Shown here piece by piece: positions 9,059-17,053 of a stretch of DNA of 64,000 nt (position 1 is the stretch's first letter; every line of letters starts with the position of its first letter). This stretch comes from Candidatus Pantoea formicae. GTDB taxonomy: Bacteria > Pseudomonadota > Gammaproteobacteria > Enterobacterales > Enterobacteriaceae. The position numbers were made by a program, and so were the translations under genes. The notes below the pieces were generated by a model. It did not search any database. It saw nothing but the letters and a program-made list of their open reading frames with translations, and was not told the origin of the DNA. The stretch lies in the NCBI RefSeq assembly GCF_011752625.1, contig NZ_VWXD01000006.1, positions 186,001-250,000 on the forward strand, given 5' to 3'.

Positions 9059-9706
9059 TCAGAGAGAAATCGGGAACATCGCGCCCAGCACCATGGCACC
9101 GAGAATCGCACCACCGGTGATCGGTTTGTTCCAGAGATAGAACAGCAGCGCACCCACCAGCGAGCCGAGACCAATCGGAATCGATGCCGCCATCGCAGAC
9201 AAGATGATCAATGGCCCAAGGAAACGACCTGAGGCATTACCTGCCCCCATCATCACGTCAGCACCGTAAGTGGAGTCGCTTTGATTAATGGTGAACTTAC
9301 GCGCCAGGATGATCAGATAGCCAATGGCTAAGCCCACCACCAAGCCGGTTGCCAGTGATGCAGCAAAGTTCGCCACCGGGAACACGATGCCTGCACCGAG
9401 CAGCAAGGCCGGAACGCCCAGGCCCACACCGGTTTGAATCGCTCCGCCGATATCGAGAATCCCGACCAGCGAACCTTCGATGATACGGGCAAACAGGAAG
9501 CTGGCACCAAACGCCGCGACTGCGCCGTACACGCCGGTTTCCATCCCAGAACGCAGCATCGAAACAAATGCCACTTCGTTAAATGCGCCGATGCCGTACA
9601 GGTAGTACATGTGCGTACCGGCAAACACCCCGGCGGACAGCAGGCCAACAAAGATCGGGAACGACCAGTCGGCATACCAGAACCCTTTGTTTTCAGTCTC
9701 GTTCAT
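9059..9706 (-). CDS. DUF4310 membrane protein (EF_0833/AHA_3914 type)
   Basis: A 215-residue integral membrane protein with at least five hydrophobic segments, at about residues 16-40, 58-76, 95-137, 163-190 and 195-213. It is rich in Gly and Ala, as in transport channels. It belongs to a family of unknown function that always travels with DUF4311, DUF4312 and SFCGS-motif proteins. Glycine-dense stretches such as GSLVGILDIGGAIQTGVGLG resemble the re-entrant parts of EIIC-type carriers, but no homology to a named transporter could be shown by eye. The ATG at 9706 has AAGGAG upstream, overlapping the DUF4311 stop. Its role as a transporter subunit is inference. Confidence 0.85.
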   Translation of the reverse strand: MNETENKGFWYADWSFPIFVGLLSAGVFAGTHMYYLYGIGAFNEVAFVSMLRSGMETGVYGAVAAFGASFLFARIIEGSLVGILDIGGAIQTGVGLGVPALLLGAGIVFPVANFAASLATGLVVGLAIGYLIILARKFTINQSDSTYGADVMMGAGNASGRFLGPLIILSAMAASIPIGLGSLVGALLFYLWNKPITGGAILGAMVLGAMFPISL

Positions 9707-9718
9707 TCTCGAGGCTCC

Positions 9719-10495
9719 TTATTTGCCGCTCAGGCTGTTGTGAATCATGTCCAGCCAGCCAGGAATGCCAAGTTGGAAGGATTGCAGCAGTTTCATGTCG
9801 AAACCACGGAAGAAGCCGCTCAGAGCAAACAGCAGCACGATAGCGAACATCATCACTTTGGTGACCTTGTTCCAGCCGCTCTCTTCCACGCCTTTGCCAA
9901 TCAGGATACCCAGCACCAGACCCGGTACCGCGTTACCCATAATCAGTTGCGCCAGACCACCAAAAATGGTCGCCCAGAAACCGGATTTTTTACCCGCATC
10001 AATCGCGGCCAGCCAGAAGATCACTGGCATGACGGTATTGACCAGCAGGTTCGCCGCCGGAACCAGCACTTTTACTGCCGTCACCTGCAACGCAGCAGGC
10101 ACTGCAGAAGCGGTACTGTTGAGGAACGCCACCACAATCATGCCGATAATGCCGCAGGCAATCGCCATGCGTTTCGGGTTATGCAGGGTTTCCGCGACGT
10201 TACGATTTTTCACCATCAACGCTGCCGCACCCCAGTTAGGCAGAATGCGGTGGTCAACGTCCTGTGTGAAGGAGCCTGCGGCGACAGACGATGCCCAAGC
10301 GTTAAAGAAGAAGCCAAGACCAAAGGAGAAGTGCGATGCAGGATCGCCTTCGCAGGAGTTCAGTTCACCCAAAGTACGAAACGCGCCCATACCTTGGGTG
10401 GTCGGTGCATGAAACATGCGCGCCGCGCCTGCTCCTACCCCAACACCCACCAATCCGCCAATGATCAACGACTTAAACAAAATGATTAAAAACAT
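9719..10495 (-). CDS. DUF4311 membrane protein (EF_0832/AHA_3913 type)
   Basis: A 258-residue polytopic membrane protein. It starts MFLIILFKSLIIGGLVGVGV and has hydrophobic segments near residues 3-25, 70-90, 95-115, 125-150, 160-190 and 205-230, with a Gly-rich first helix (GVGVGAGAARMFHAPTTQG). The ATG at 10495 was preferred to an upstream ATG at 10558, because the latter would overlap DUF4312 and add a polar, non-conserved extension; AAAGG precedes 10495. With DUF4310 it forms the membrane part of the cluster. The function is unknown; a two-subunit permease is the simplest reading. Confidence 0.83.
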   Translation of the reverse strand: MFLIILFKSLIIGGLVGVGVGAGAARMFHAPTTQGMGAFRTLGELNSCEGDPASHFSFGLGFFFNAWASSVAAGSFTQDVDHRILPNWGAAALMVKNRNVAETLHNPKRMAIACGIIGMIVVAFLNSTASAVPAALQVTAVKVLVPAANLLVNTVMPVIFWLAAIDAGKKSGFWATIFGGLAQLIMGNAVPGLVLGILIGKGVEESGWNKVTKVMMFAIVLLFALSGFFRGFDMKLLQSFQLGIPGWLDMIHNSLSGK

Positions 10496-10520
10496 GTTGT
10501 TGTACCTTTTGTTATCGTCT

Positions 10521-10820
10521 TTATTGAGTCGCTGTGAATTCCACCTTATCGGTATCAATCACGGTGACGCTGACGGTGATCTCCAGCTCAACGCTGTAAT
10601 TCCGCCGTTCGCGCGCCAGAAAGAAGAACAAGAACTTCTCTGTGCGCACGCTCTCCTGTGCGCGCAGCACCCGCACATCTATGGGTTCAATGCGCAACAG
10701 AATCTTTTGACTGGTGCGCAGCACTTGCTGCTGCACCTTACTCAGTGCATCGGCAAAGGCTTTTGCTTTGCTGTCGCCTTTGCCCTGCACCGTGACCTGA
10801 GTGTCATATTGCTGTTTCAT
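10521..10820 (-). CDS. DUF4312 family small cytosolic protein (EF_0831/AHA_3912 type)
   Basis: A 99-residue soluble protein without signal or membrane segment. It is predicted to be alpha/beta, with a long charged middle (VLRAQESVRTEKFLFFFLARERRNYSV) and a beta-rich C-terminus (VELEITVSVTVI). It matches the DUF4312 family only by context and size pattern. It starts two bases after the stop of the SFCGS gene, so both are surely cotranslated. It could be a regulatory or energy-coupling component of the presumed transporter. No catalytic motif was recognised. Confidence 0.8.
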   Translation of the reverse strand: MKQQYDTQVTVQGKGDSKAKAFADALSKVQQQVLRTSQKILLRIEPIDVRVLRAQESVRTEKFLFFFLARERRNYSVELEITVSVTVIDTDKVEFTATQ

Positions 10821-10822
10821 GC

Positions 10823-11185
10823 TTAGCTGCCGTGTTTTTTGTTCCAGGCCTGCACCAGACGTTCACCCAGCTCTTCTTTATCCATAAAGCCGAAGCCCAG
10901 TACCGTGGCCCCTTCATTGATGGCGGTGACACCTTCGTCAATCGAACGCATACCGTGTTTGGCTTTGTAGCCATATTTATTCTGCGCGGTGATAGCACCC
11001 GCGCCGCCGCTGCCGCAGAAAGAGATGCCGAAGTCAGCGTTTTCCGCTTTCATCACATCGCCCAGCTTCATGTCGGCTGCCACGCCCGGCACCACAACGG
11101 CACGTCCGCCAGCTTTCTCGATACCGGCTGCTACTTTCTGGCCTTTACCCAGACGATCACCAATCACGACTGTTACCATGTTCAT
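10823..11185 (-). CDS. Glycine-rich SFCGS-motif protein (EF_0830/AHA_3911 type)
   Basis: A 120-residue soluble protein with a Rossmann-like start (VTVVIGDRLGKGQKVAAGI) and the family-defining SFCGSGGAGA motif, Cys57 lying in a glycine-rich loop. Such a layout, one exposed Cys at the end of a strand in a small alpha/beta protein, recalls the phosphocysteine loop of PTS EIIB proteins; that comparison is inference, not shown homology. It lies between the small PRD gene and DUF4312, with 11- and 2-base gaps. The family has no published biochemical function that I know of. Confidence 0.83.
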   Translation of the reverse strand: MNMVTVVIGDRLGKGQKVAAGIEKAGGRAVVVPGVAADMKLGDVMKAENADFGISFCGSGGAGAITAQNKYGYKAKHGMRSIDEGVTAINEGATVLGFGFMDKEELGERLVQAWNKKHGS

Positions 11186-11196
11186 TTCCTCTCAAT

Positions 11197-11535
11197 TCAT
11201 GCTTCGTTCGATTTCGCCACTTCAATGTGCACAGACAGCAGCCATGCTTCTTCTTTTGGCAGGTTGCCAAACAGATCCACCACTTGCTGTGCCAGCGCCA
11301 TGGTTTCTGGCGAGATATCTTCAAACAATTCGGCTTCCACATCCGGCAGCGCTTCACCCGTGAGGGAACGCGCTGCCATCGCCCGCACATGCGAGGCCAG
11401 CATCTGTTGCTGAACGGCGTTGGCTTCAATGTGGTGCGCGGTGTAAATCGCCGCAATCTGCTTCATCACGTTATCCGCCAGCGCCTGAATTGCTTCCGGC
11501 GTACTCTGTTTCAGCGGGACAGCTTCACTCCTCAC
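11197..11535 (-). CDS. Small PRD-domain protein (EF_0829/AHA_3910 type)
   Basis: A 112-residue protein consisting of little more than one PTS regulation domain: helices throughout, with His86 or His102 (LLSVHIEVA) as candidate phosphorylation sites. The GTG start at 11535 is supported by AGGAG eight bases upstream. It is the first gene of the nine-gene operon. A stand-alone PRD without a DNA- or RNA-binding domain suggests a phosphorylation-controlled partner of the large regulator encoded at the operon's other end, or of the transporter. That role is inference. Confidence 0.78.
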   Translation of the reverse strand: MRSEAVPLKQSTPEAIQALADNVMKQIAAIYTAHHIEANAVQQQMLASHVRAMAARSLTGEALPDVEAELFEDISPETMALAQQVVDLFGNLPKEEAWLLSVHIEVAKSNEA

Positions 11536-11624
11536 CTTGTAACTCCTGTTAACTGCGGACCATTAGAGATAATTCGCGTTGAAAAGAAATTACGCTTTCC
11601 GTTAGCGTCTGTGGAGACGCATCT

Positions 11625-11691
11625 TTTCCACCTCGAAGTGGAAATCCCACGGCTGAGTGTGCGCCAGATCGCAGTACGCACGAACTGTGCG
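11625..11691. promoter_or_regulatory. Candidate operators upstream of the nine-gene operon
   Basis: Two inverted repeats lie upstream of the first gene. TTTCCACCTCGAAGTGGAAA (11625-11644) is palindromic except for one central mismatch pair. CGCAC-GAACT-GTGCG lies at 11677-11691. Both are in the 263-base gap between cybC and the operon and could be bound by the operon's PRD regulator. A clear -35/-10 pair could not be fixed by eye. Confidence 0.45.
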
Positions 11692-11763
11692 AAACAGGTC
11701 ACAAAATGCAGAGATGTGATGGTTTTAGGCAGGATGAGCGTTAAAACAAGCGGGCTTGATGAG

Positions 11764-11792
11764 AGAAATAAGGCCAGCAGGGGTGCTGGCCT
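11764..11792 (-). terminator. Terminator of cybC
   Basis: The perfect 9-base-pair stem AGGCCAGCA/TGCTGGCCT with a GGGG loop begins seven bases beyond the cybC stop. A T-rich tract (TATTTCTC on the minus strand) follows. Confidence 0.8.
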
Positions 11793-11798
11793 GGGTTA

Positions 11799-12185
11799 TC
11801 AGCGGAATTTCTTATGGTTGGCGTTACGGATATCTTCCAACTTCTTCGCTTCAGTTTTGGCTTCGTCCAGTTTATTGGCTTTCGCCAACTGGTCGACGAC
11901 ATCAATCTGCGCAATCAGAGAATCAAGACCGGCGTGATAATCCTTAATCTGGGCACTGTCGGCAGCCTGACCTTCCAGTTTTTCCGGCGTGGATTTTTTA
12001 GCATCCTCCGCCGCCTGGCGCATCTTGCCGAGTGCGGTTTGCATTTCCTGAGCATCAGAGGTTTTCTTCACCACGCTCAGGCCATCTTTCAGGGTATCCA
12101 TATCTTTCTCCAGGTCAGCGGCAAAAACGCTAGCCGAGGAGAACAACAGCGAGAGAGACAACATTGCAATCAAATGCTTACGCAT
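11799..12185 (-). CDS. cybC: Cytochrome b562, soluble periplasmic heme protein
   Basis: A 128-residue precursor. A 22-residue signal peptide ends SSASVFA, leaving a 106-residue mature four-helix bundle exactly as long as E. coli cytochrome b562. The heme ligands are in place: Met7 (ADLEKDM) and His102 (NANHKKFR) of the mature chain. No CxxCH motif is present, so heme is bound non-covalently. The physiological role of the protein is still unclear; electron transfer in the periplasm is assumed. It lies next to pmbA as in E. coli, but an ERIC element separates the two here. Confidence 0.95.
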   Translation of the reverse strand: MRKHLIAMLSLSLLFSSASVFAADLEKDMDTLKDGLSVVKKTSDAQEMQTALGKMRQAAEDAKKSTPEKLEGQAADSAQIKDYHAGLDSLIAQIDVVDQLAKANKLDEAKTEAKKLEDIRNANHKKFR

Positions 12186-12202
12186 AAATATTCCTTATTT
12201 CC

Positions 12203-12323
12203 CCGTCATACTTCACGCTTCAGACACGTTGGCTACGCTCACTCACCCCAGTCACTTACTCATGTAAGCTCCTGAGGATTCACTCGCTTGCCGCCTTTCT
12301 GCAACGCGAATTATTTAGGGGTA
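12203..12323. repeat. ERIC element, copy 1
   Basis: About 121 bases match the enterobacterial repetitive intergenic consensus, including the hallmark blocks ACCCCAGTCACTTACTCATG and TAAGCTCCTGAGGATTCACT, and the end GAATTATTTAGGGGTAT. It lies between the starts/ends of cybC and pmbA. Confidence 0.92.
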
Positions 12324-12379
12324 TTATTGTCGGGCAAAAAAAAAGCAGCCACATGGGCTGCTTTCATGAAGCGATGTCT

Positions 12380-13720
12380 TTATTGTCCGGCGATTTTCAT
12401 CTCCGGCAGCAGCACCGACCCGCATTGTATATTGCTGCGAGTTTCAATGTCGTTACCGAGCGTTACCATATTGAGCCACATATCCTTGAGGTTGCCCGCA
12501 ATTGTGATCTCGCTCACAGGATATTGGATTTCACCGTTTTCAACCCAGAAGCCTGATGCACCACGTGAATAGTCACCGGTCATGGCACTAACGCTGGAAC
12601 CCATCATTTCGGTGACGACTAAACCACGTCCCATCTGCTTGAGGAGATCGTCAAAGCTGTGACCCTGACCTGCGATGCGCCAGTTATGAATACCGCCCGC
12701 ATGGCCGGTGCTCTGCAGACCTAGCTTGCGCGCCGAATAGCTGGTCAGTAGCCAGTTTTGCAGCACGCCATCTTTAATGATGTCACGCGCCTGGGTGCGC
12801 ACGCCTTCGCTGTCGAACGGCGTAGACGCCAGCCCTTTCAGCAGGTGCGGCTTCTCTTCAATAGTCAGCCATTCCGGCAGAATCTGTTTGCCGAGCGAGT
12901 CCAGCAGGAAAGTGGATTTACGGTAGACGCTGCTGCCGCTGATCATGCCCACCAGATGACCAAACAGGCCCGTCGCCACTTCCGGTGCGAAGATCACCGG
13001 TGCCTTCATGGTCGGCAGCTTACGCGGTGCTAAACGCGACAACACGCGACGCGCGCACTCCTGTCCGACCCATTCAGCACTTTGCAGATCGTCGATTGAA
13101 CGCCCAATGGTGTAAGCATAATCACGCTCCATGTCGCCATCTTGCTCGGCAATCACGCAGCTGGAGAGTGAATGGCGGCTGGAGCAGTAGCTCTGCAGCA
13201 TGCCGTGGCTGTTACCGAAAACTTTGATACCTACATGGCTGTTGAAGCTGCCGCCTTCGGTGTTGGTAATGCGTTTGTCTGCCTGCAGCGAAGCCTGCTC
13301 CGCCTGTGCGGCGAGTTCGATGGCACGATCGGCGTCGATCTCCCACGGGTGGTAGAGATCGAGATCCGGTGCCTCAAACGCCAGCAGATCGGGATCGGCC
13401 GGTGCACCAAAAGGATCGACCGAGGTATAACGCGCGATGTCGATCGCCGCCTGCACGGTGCGTTTAATCGCATCCGGGCTAAGATCGGTAGAGGAAGCAC
13501 TGCCTTTGCGGTTTTGATGATAGACGGTGATGCCAAGCGCACCATCGCTGTTGAACTCGACGTTTTCAACTTCGCCGTAACGGGTGCTGACGCCGATGCC
13601 GGTGGTTTTGGTGACTGCCACTTCTGCACCATCGGTGTTGGCTTTCGCCAGTTCCAGCGCCTGTGCGACAGCCTGTTCTAACACTTTACGTTGTTCTGCA
13701 ACCTGAGTAGATACGTTCAT
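12380..13720 (-). CDS. pmbA: PmbA/TldE, metalloprotease subunit
   Basis: A 446-residue member of the TldD/PmbA family, close in length to E. coli PmbA (450). TldE pairs with TldD in a heterodimeric protease that trims unfolded peptides, matures microcin B17 and degrades the CcdA antitoxin. TldE itself lacks the HExxxH zinc site found in TldD, and none is seen here. Conserved stretches include DGALGITVYHQNRKGSAS and the C-terminal GASGFWVENGEIQYPVSE. It is divergent from darP (116 bases apart), as in E. coli. The partner gene tldD is not in the window. Confidence 0.95.
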   Translation of the reverse strand: MNVSTQVAEQRKVLEQAVAQALELAKANTDGAEVAVTKTTGIGVSTRYGEVENVEFNSDGALGITVYHQNRKGSASSTDLSPDAIKRTVQAAIDIARYTSVDPFGAPADPDLLAFEAPDLDLYHPWEIDADRAIELAAQAEQASLQADKRITNTEGGSFNSHVGIKVFGNSHGMLQSYCSSRHSLSSCVIAEQDGDMERDYAYTIGRSIDDLQSAEWVGQECARRVLSRLAPRKLPTMKAPVIFAPEVATGLFGHLVGMISGSSVYRKSTFLLDSLGKQILPEWLTIEEKPHLLKGLASTPFDSEGVRTQARDIIKDGVLQNWLLTSYSARKLGLQSTGHAGGIHNWRIAGQGHSFDDLLKQMGRGLVVTEMMGSSVSAMTGDYSRGASGFWVENGEIQYPVSEITIAGNLKDMWLNMVTLGNDIETRSNIQCGSVLLPEMKIAGQ

Positions 13721-13836
13721 CGACCTGCCGTCTAATCTTAAGTATGAATTTATTGAGTCTATCAGACTCAGAGAACAATTTCGCAGTCGCCCGATAAACT
13801 GGTAGGATTAGCCTCTTTTTTTTAGGGAGCCAAGAG

Positions 13837-14385
13837 ATGACCAAGCAGCCCGATGACTGGCTCGACGATGTGCCAGATAATCAAAACGAAGAAGATGAAG
13901 ACGAAGAGATTATCTGGGTCAGCAAAAGCGAAATTAAACGCGACGCCGAAGAGCTGAAACGCCTTGGCGCCGAGTTAGTTGATCTGGGGAAAAACTCCCT
14001 CGACAAGATTCCACTCGACGAAGATTTGCGTGCCGCCATTGAACTGGCGCAGCGTATTAAGAAGGAAGGCCGTCGCCGCCAGTTACAGCTGATCGGTAAG
14101 ATGTTGCGCGCGCGCGACGAAGATCCGATCCGTCAGGCACTGGATAAGCTGAAGAACCGCCACAACCAGCAGGTTGCGCTGTTCCATAAACTCGAGCAAT
14201 TGCGCGATCGTTTGATTGAGAAAGGCGATGACGCCGTCGCAGAAGTGATTAACCTCTATCCCGAGGCCGATCGTCAGCAACTGCGCAGCATGATCCGCAA
14301 TGCACAGAAAGAGAAAGCCGCGAACAAGCCGGTAAAATCCGCCCGTCAGATTTTCCAGTATCTGCGCGAGCTGGCAGAAGCGTAA
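13837..14385 (+). CDS. darP: DarP (YjgA), 50S ribosome maturation factor
   Basis: A 182-residue highly charged helical protein. It has an acidic N-terminus (DDVPDNQNEEDEDEEIIWVS), followed by the conserved SKSEIKRDAEELKRLG and KSARQIFQYLREL segments of the DUF615 family. DarP binds late 50S precursors near the peptidyl-transferase centre and helps fold 23S rRNA domain V. TTTAGGGAGCC just upstream of the ATG provides the ribosome-binding site. It is divergent from pmbA and convergent with mpl, from which a palindrome pair separates it. Confidence 0.94.
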   Translation: MTKQPDDWLDDVPDNQNEEDEDEEIIWVSKSEIKRDAEELKRLGAELVDLGKNSLDKIPLDEDLRAAIELAQRIKKEGRRRQLQLIGKMLRARDEDPIRQALDKLKNRHNQQVALFHKLEQLRDRLIEKGDDAVAEVINLYPEADRQQLRSMIRNAQKEKAANKPVKSARQIFQYLRELAEA

Positions 14386-14406
14386 GTTTACTGCGCGCAT
14401 TAAAAA

Positions 14407-14472
14407 GGTCGCCATCAATGGCGACCCTACGGTGAAATTGCGCGGTTGATAGGGTGGCCATTCCTGGCCACC
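14407..14472. repeat. Paired short palindromes, copy 2
   Basis: GGTCGCCATCAATGGCGACC (14407-14426), followed by CTAC, faces GGTGGCCATTCCTGGCCACC (14453-14472), preceded by GATAG. It is the same head-to-head design as the copy at 8944-9043, with different stem bases. It lies between convergent darP and mpl, where it may also end transcription. Confidence 0.82.
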
Positions 14473-14478
14473 ACTTAA

Positions 14479-15834
14479 TCAACGCCCTAATCTCTCCAGC
14501 AATTTCTGGTGAATCCCACCGAACCCACCGTTACTCATCACCAGGATTGAATCACCTGGCTGAGCTTCCTTCGCCACCATTTCTACCAGCGTATCAATGT
14601 CGGCACTCCACTGAGCGGGCTGAATACAGGCTTCCGCAACATCCGAAACCTGCCACGGGATGTGGTGTGGTTGGAACAGGAACACTTTATCCGCACGGCC
14701 CAATGAGGGTGCCAGGTCGTTTTTGCTGACCCCCATTTTCATGGTGTTGGAGCGGGGTTCTAGCACCGCCAAAATACGCGCGGTCCCGCCCACTTTGCTG
14801 CGCAACGCCGCCAGCGTAGCGTGAATCGCGGTGGGATGATGGGCAAAATCGTCATACACCTTGACGCCATTAACATCACCACGCAATTCCAGACGACGAC
14901 GCGCATTGATGAAGCTGCTCAGCGCTTCACCGGCATCGACAGGTTTCACGCCCACATGACGCGCCGCGGCAATCGCCATCAGCCCGTTGTGCATGTTGTG
15001 TTCACCCACCAGCGCCCAGTTCACCTCCCCGACCTTCTCACCGTCGAGCCAGATTTCCCAATGCGATGAGTCAGGCGTCAGCTTTTTCGCCTGCCAGTGG
15101 CCGTTGTCGCCGACGGTTTCCTGTTCGCTCCAGCATCCCATCGCCATGACCTGCTTGAGATTGTGATCGTGCTCCGGCAGCAGGATTTTGCCCTGGCCAG
15201 GTACGATGCGAATCAGGTGATGGAACTGTTTCTGGATCGCACGTAGATCGTCAAAGATATCGGCATGATCGAATTCGAGATTGTTGAGGATCAGCGTGCG
15301 CGGGCAGTAATGGACAAATTTCGAGCGTTTGTCAAAGAAGGCACTGTCGTACTCATCCGCCTCAATGACGAAGAATGGACTTTTTCCTAATTTTGCCGAA
15401 ACCTCGAAATTTCCTGGCACCCCACCGATGATAAAGCCCGGCTCAAGGCCACAGGCCTCCAGAATCCACGCAGCCATGCCTGCTGTGGTGGTTTTTCCGT
15501 GCGTCCCCGCCACCGCCAGTACCCAACGGTCACGCAGCACGAAATCATGCAGCCATTGTGGGCCAGAGAGGTAGGGAATATTGCGTTCCAGTACCGCTTC
15601 CACACAAGGATTGCCGCGCGTCATGGCGTTGCCAATGATCACCAGATCCGGTTGAGGATCAAGCTGACTGGCATCGTAACCTTCTGTTAATTCAATACCT
15701 TGCTGCTCCAGCAACGTGCTCATCGGCGGGTAAACATTGGCGTCCGAGCCGGTCACTTCGTGTCCCAGCGAACGGGCCAGCATTGCCAGTCCGCCCATGA
15801 AAGTGCCACAAATCCCAAGGATGTGAATACGCAT
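14479..15834 (-). CDS. mpl: Mpl, UDP-MurNAc tripeptide ligase (murein recycling)
   Basis: A 451-residue Mur ligase family enzyme. It joins the recycled tripeptide L-Ala-gamma-D-Glu-meso-DAP to UDP-N-acetylmuramic acid in the cytoplasm, at the expense of ATP. Visible motifs are the Rossmann start IHILGICGTFMGGLA, the ATP loop AGTHGKTTT near residues 110-118, NLEFDHADIF, and YDDFAHHPTA in the C-terminal domain. The ATG at 15834 gives the E. coli-like start MRIHILGIC; an ATG at 15846 would add four residues with no better ribosome-binding site. The gene is divergent from fbp. Confidence 0.95.
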   Translation of the reverse strand: MRIHILGICGTFMGGLAMLARSLGHEVTGSDANVYPPMSTLLEQQGIELTEGYDASQLDPQPDLVIIGNAMTRGNPCVEAVLERNIPYLSGPQWLHDFVLRDRWVLAVAGTHGKTTTAGMAAWILEACGLEPGFIIGGVPGNFEVSAKLGKSPFFVIEADEYDSAFFDKRSKFVHYCPRTLILNNLEFDHADIFDDLRAIQKQFHHLIRIVPGQGKILLPEHDHNLKQVMAMGCWSEQETVGDNGHWQAKKLTPDSSHWEIWLDGEKVGEVNWALVGEHNMHNGLMAIAAARHVGVKPVDAGEALSSFINARRRLELRGDVNGVKVYDDFAHHPTAIHATLAALRSKVGGTARILAVLEPRSNTMKMGVSKNDLAPSLGRADKVFLFQPHHIPWQVSDVAEACIQPAQWSADIDTLVEMVAKEAQPGDSILVMSNGGFGGIHQKLLERLGR

Positions 15835-16000
15835 AAAGAGATCCATTACTCAAAAGTTCGGCGCACAGTGTAACCCCGAGCAGAGTGGGAAGAAACGGAT
15901 TAGGACTATGGTTTTTAAAGTTCAATCGGCTAAACTGCGCTCATACGTTGGTAGCGTGTTACTACTGCTACCACTCCATCGTAGATTCAGGGAATGTGTT

Positions 16001-17005
16001 ATGAAAACGTTAGGCGAATTCATCGTCGAGAAGCAACACGACTTTCCACACGCCACAGGTGAACTGACGGCGCTGATTTCCTCCATTAAGCTGGGAGCGA
16101 AGATTATCCACCGCGACATCAACAAAGCGGGTCTGGTGGATATTCTGGGTGCCAGCGGCGTGGAAAACGTGCAGGGCGAACAGCAGATGAAGCTGGACCT
16201 CTTCGCGAATGAAAAACTGAAAGCTGCCCTGAAAGCGCGTGGTGTGGTTGCCGGTATTGCTTCCGAAGAAGAAGACGAGTTCGTGATCTTCGAAGGTTCA
16301 GAAGACGGCAAATATGTGGTGTTGATGGATCCGCTGGACGGTTCGTCTAACATCGACGTTAACGTTTCCGTTGGCACCATCTTCTCGATCTACCACCGTA
16401 TCAGCGAGCCGGGTACACCGATCACTGAAGCGGACTTCATGCAGCCGGGCAACAAGCAAGTTGCTGCAGGCTACGTGGTTTACGGCTCCTCGACCATGAT
16501 GGTGTACACCACCGGCGTGGGCGTGCATGCCTTTACCTACGATCCTTCACTCGGTGTTTTCTGCCTGAGCCACGAGCGCATGACCTTCCCAGAGAAGGGT
16601 TACACCTACTCTATCAACGAAGGTAACTACATTCGCTTCCCTCAGGGCGTGAAGAAATACCTGAAGTTCTGCCAGGAAGAAGATATCGCCACTAAGCGCC
16701 CATACACCTCGCGCTATATCGGTTCACTGGTGGCAGACTTCCACCGTAACCTGCTGAAAGGCGGCATCTATCTGTATCCAAGCACCGCAAGCCACCCGAA
16801 AGGCAAGCTGCGTCTGCTGTATGAGTGCAACCCAATGGCATTCCTGGCTGAACAAGCCGGTGGTAAAGCCAGCGACGGTGCCAACCGTATCCTGGATATT
16901 CAGCCAGAAACGCTGCACCAGCGCTGCCCGTTCTTCTGCGGCAACGATGCGATGGTCGATGACGTCGAGCGCTTTATGCGTGAGTTCCCAGACAGTCACG
17001 AGTAA
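16001..17005 (+). CDS. fbp: Fructose-1,6-bisphosphatase class I
   Basis: A 334-residue gluconeogenic enzyme that hydrolyses fructose-1,6-bisphosphate to fructose-6-phosphate. The metal-binding signature LMDPLDGSSNIDVNVSVGTI lies near residues 108-127, and the substrate loop KLRLLYECNPMAFLAEQAGG near 270-290. In E. coli it is a tetramer inhibited by AMP and activated by phosphoenolpyruvate and citrate. The ATG at 16001, with CAGGGA upstream, gives the known N-terminus MKTLGEFIVEKQ; the longer open frame from 15908 is leader. A strong terminator follows. Confidence 0.97.
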   Translation: MKTLGEFIVEKQHDFPHATGELTALISSIKLGAKIIHRDINKAGLVDILGASGVENVQGEQQMKLDLFANEKLKAALKARGVVAGIASEEEDEFVIFEGSEDGKYVVLMDPLDGSSNIDVNVSVGTIFSIYHRISEPGTPITEADFMQPGNKQVAAGYVVYGSSTMMVYTTGVGVHAFTYDPSLGVFCLSHERMTFPEKGYTYSINEGNYIRFPQGVKKYLKFCQEEDIATKRPYTSRYIGSLVADFHRNLLKGGIYLYPSTASHPKGKLRLLYECNPMAFLAEQAGGKASDGANRILDIQPETLHQRCPFFCGNDAMVDDVERFMREFPDSHE

Positions 17006-17020
17006 GTGGATCTGAGATGA

Positions 17021-17048
17021 AAAAAGCCCGCTAACCAGCGGGCTTTTT
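17021..17048. terminator. Bidirectional terminator after fbp
   Basis: The perfect 12-base-pair stem AAAAAGCCCGCT/AGCGGGCTTTTT has an AACC loop. The A and T runs on both sides allow it to serve fbp and the convergent Ner-like gene. Confidence 0.92.
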
Positions 17049-17053
17049 GTTGC

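Noticed and set aside
8002..9120. Long plus-strand open frame (372 codons) opposite the amidohydrolase gene
   Set aside because: It is the antisense shadow of a clear amidohydrolase gene, crosses the palindrome pair and runs into the DUF4310 gene; the product is His/Arg/Thr-rich without any recognised pattern.
9434..10489. Long plus-strand open frame (351 codons) opposite DUF4310/DUF4311
   Set aside because: Antisense to two membrane-protein genes; the composition (many Gln, His and Arg) is what reversed hydrophobic codons give.
11687..11705. Possible CRP site TGTGCGAAACAGGTCACA
   Set aside because: The half-sites are separated by eight bases instead of six, so it does not fit the CRP consensus.
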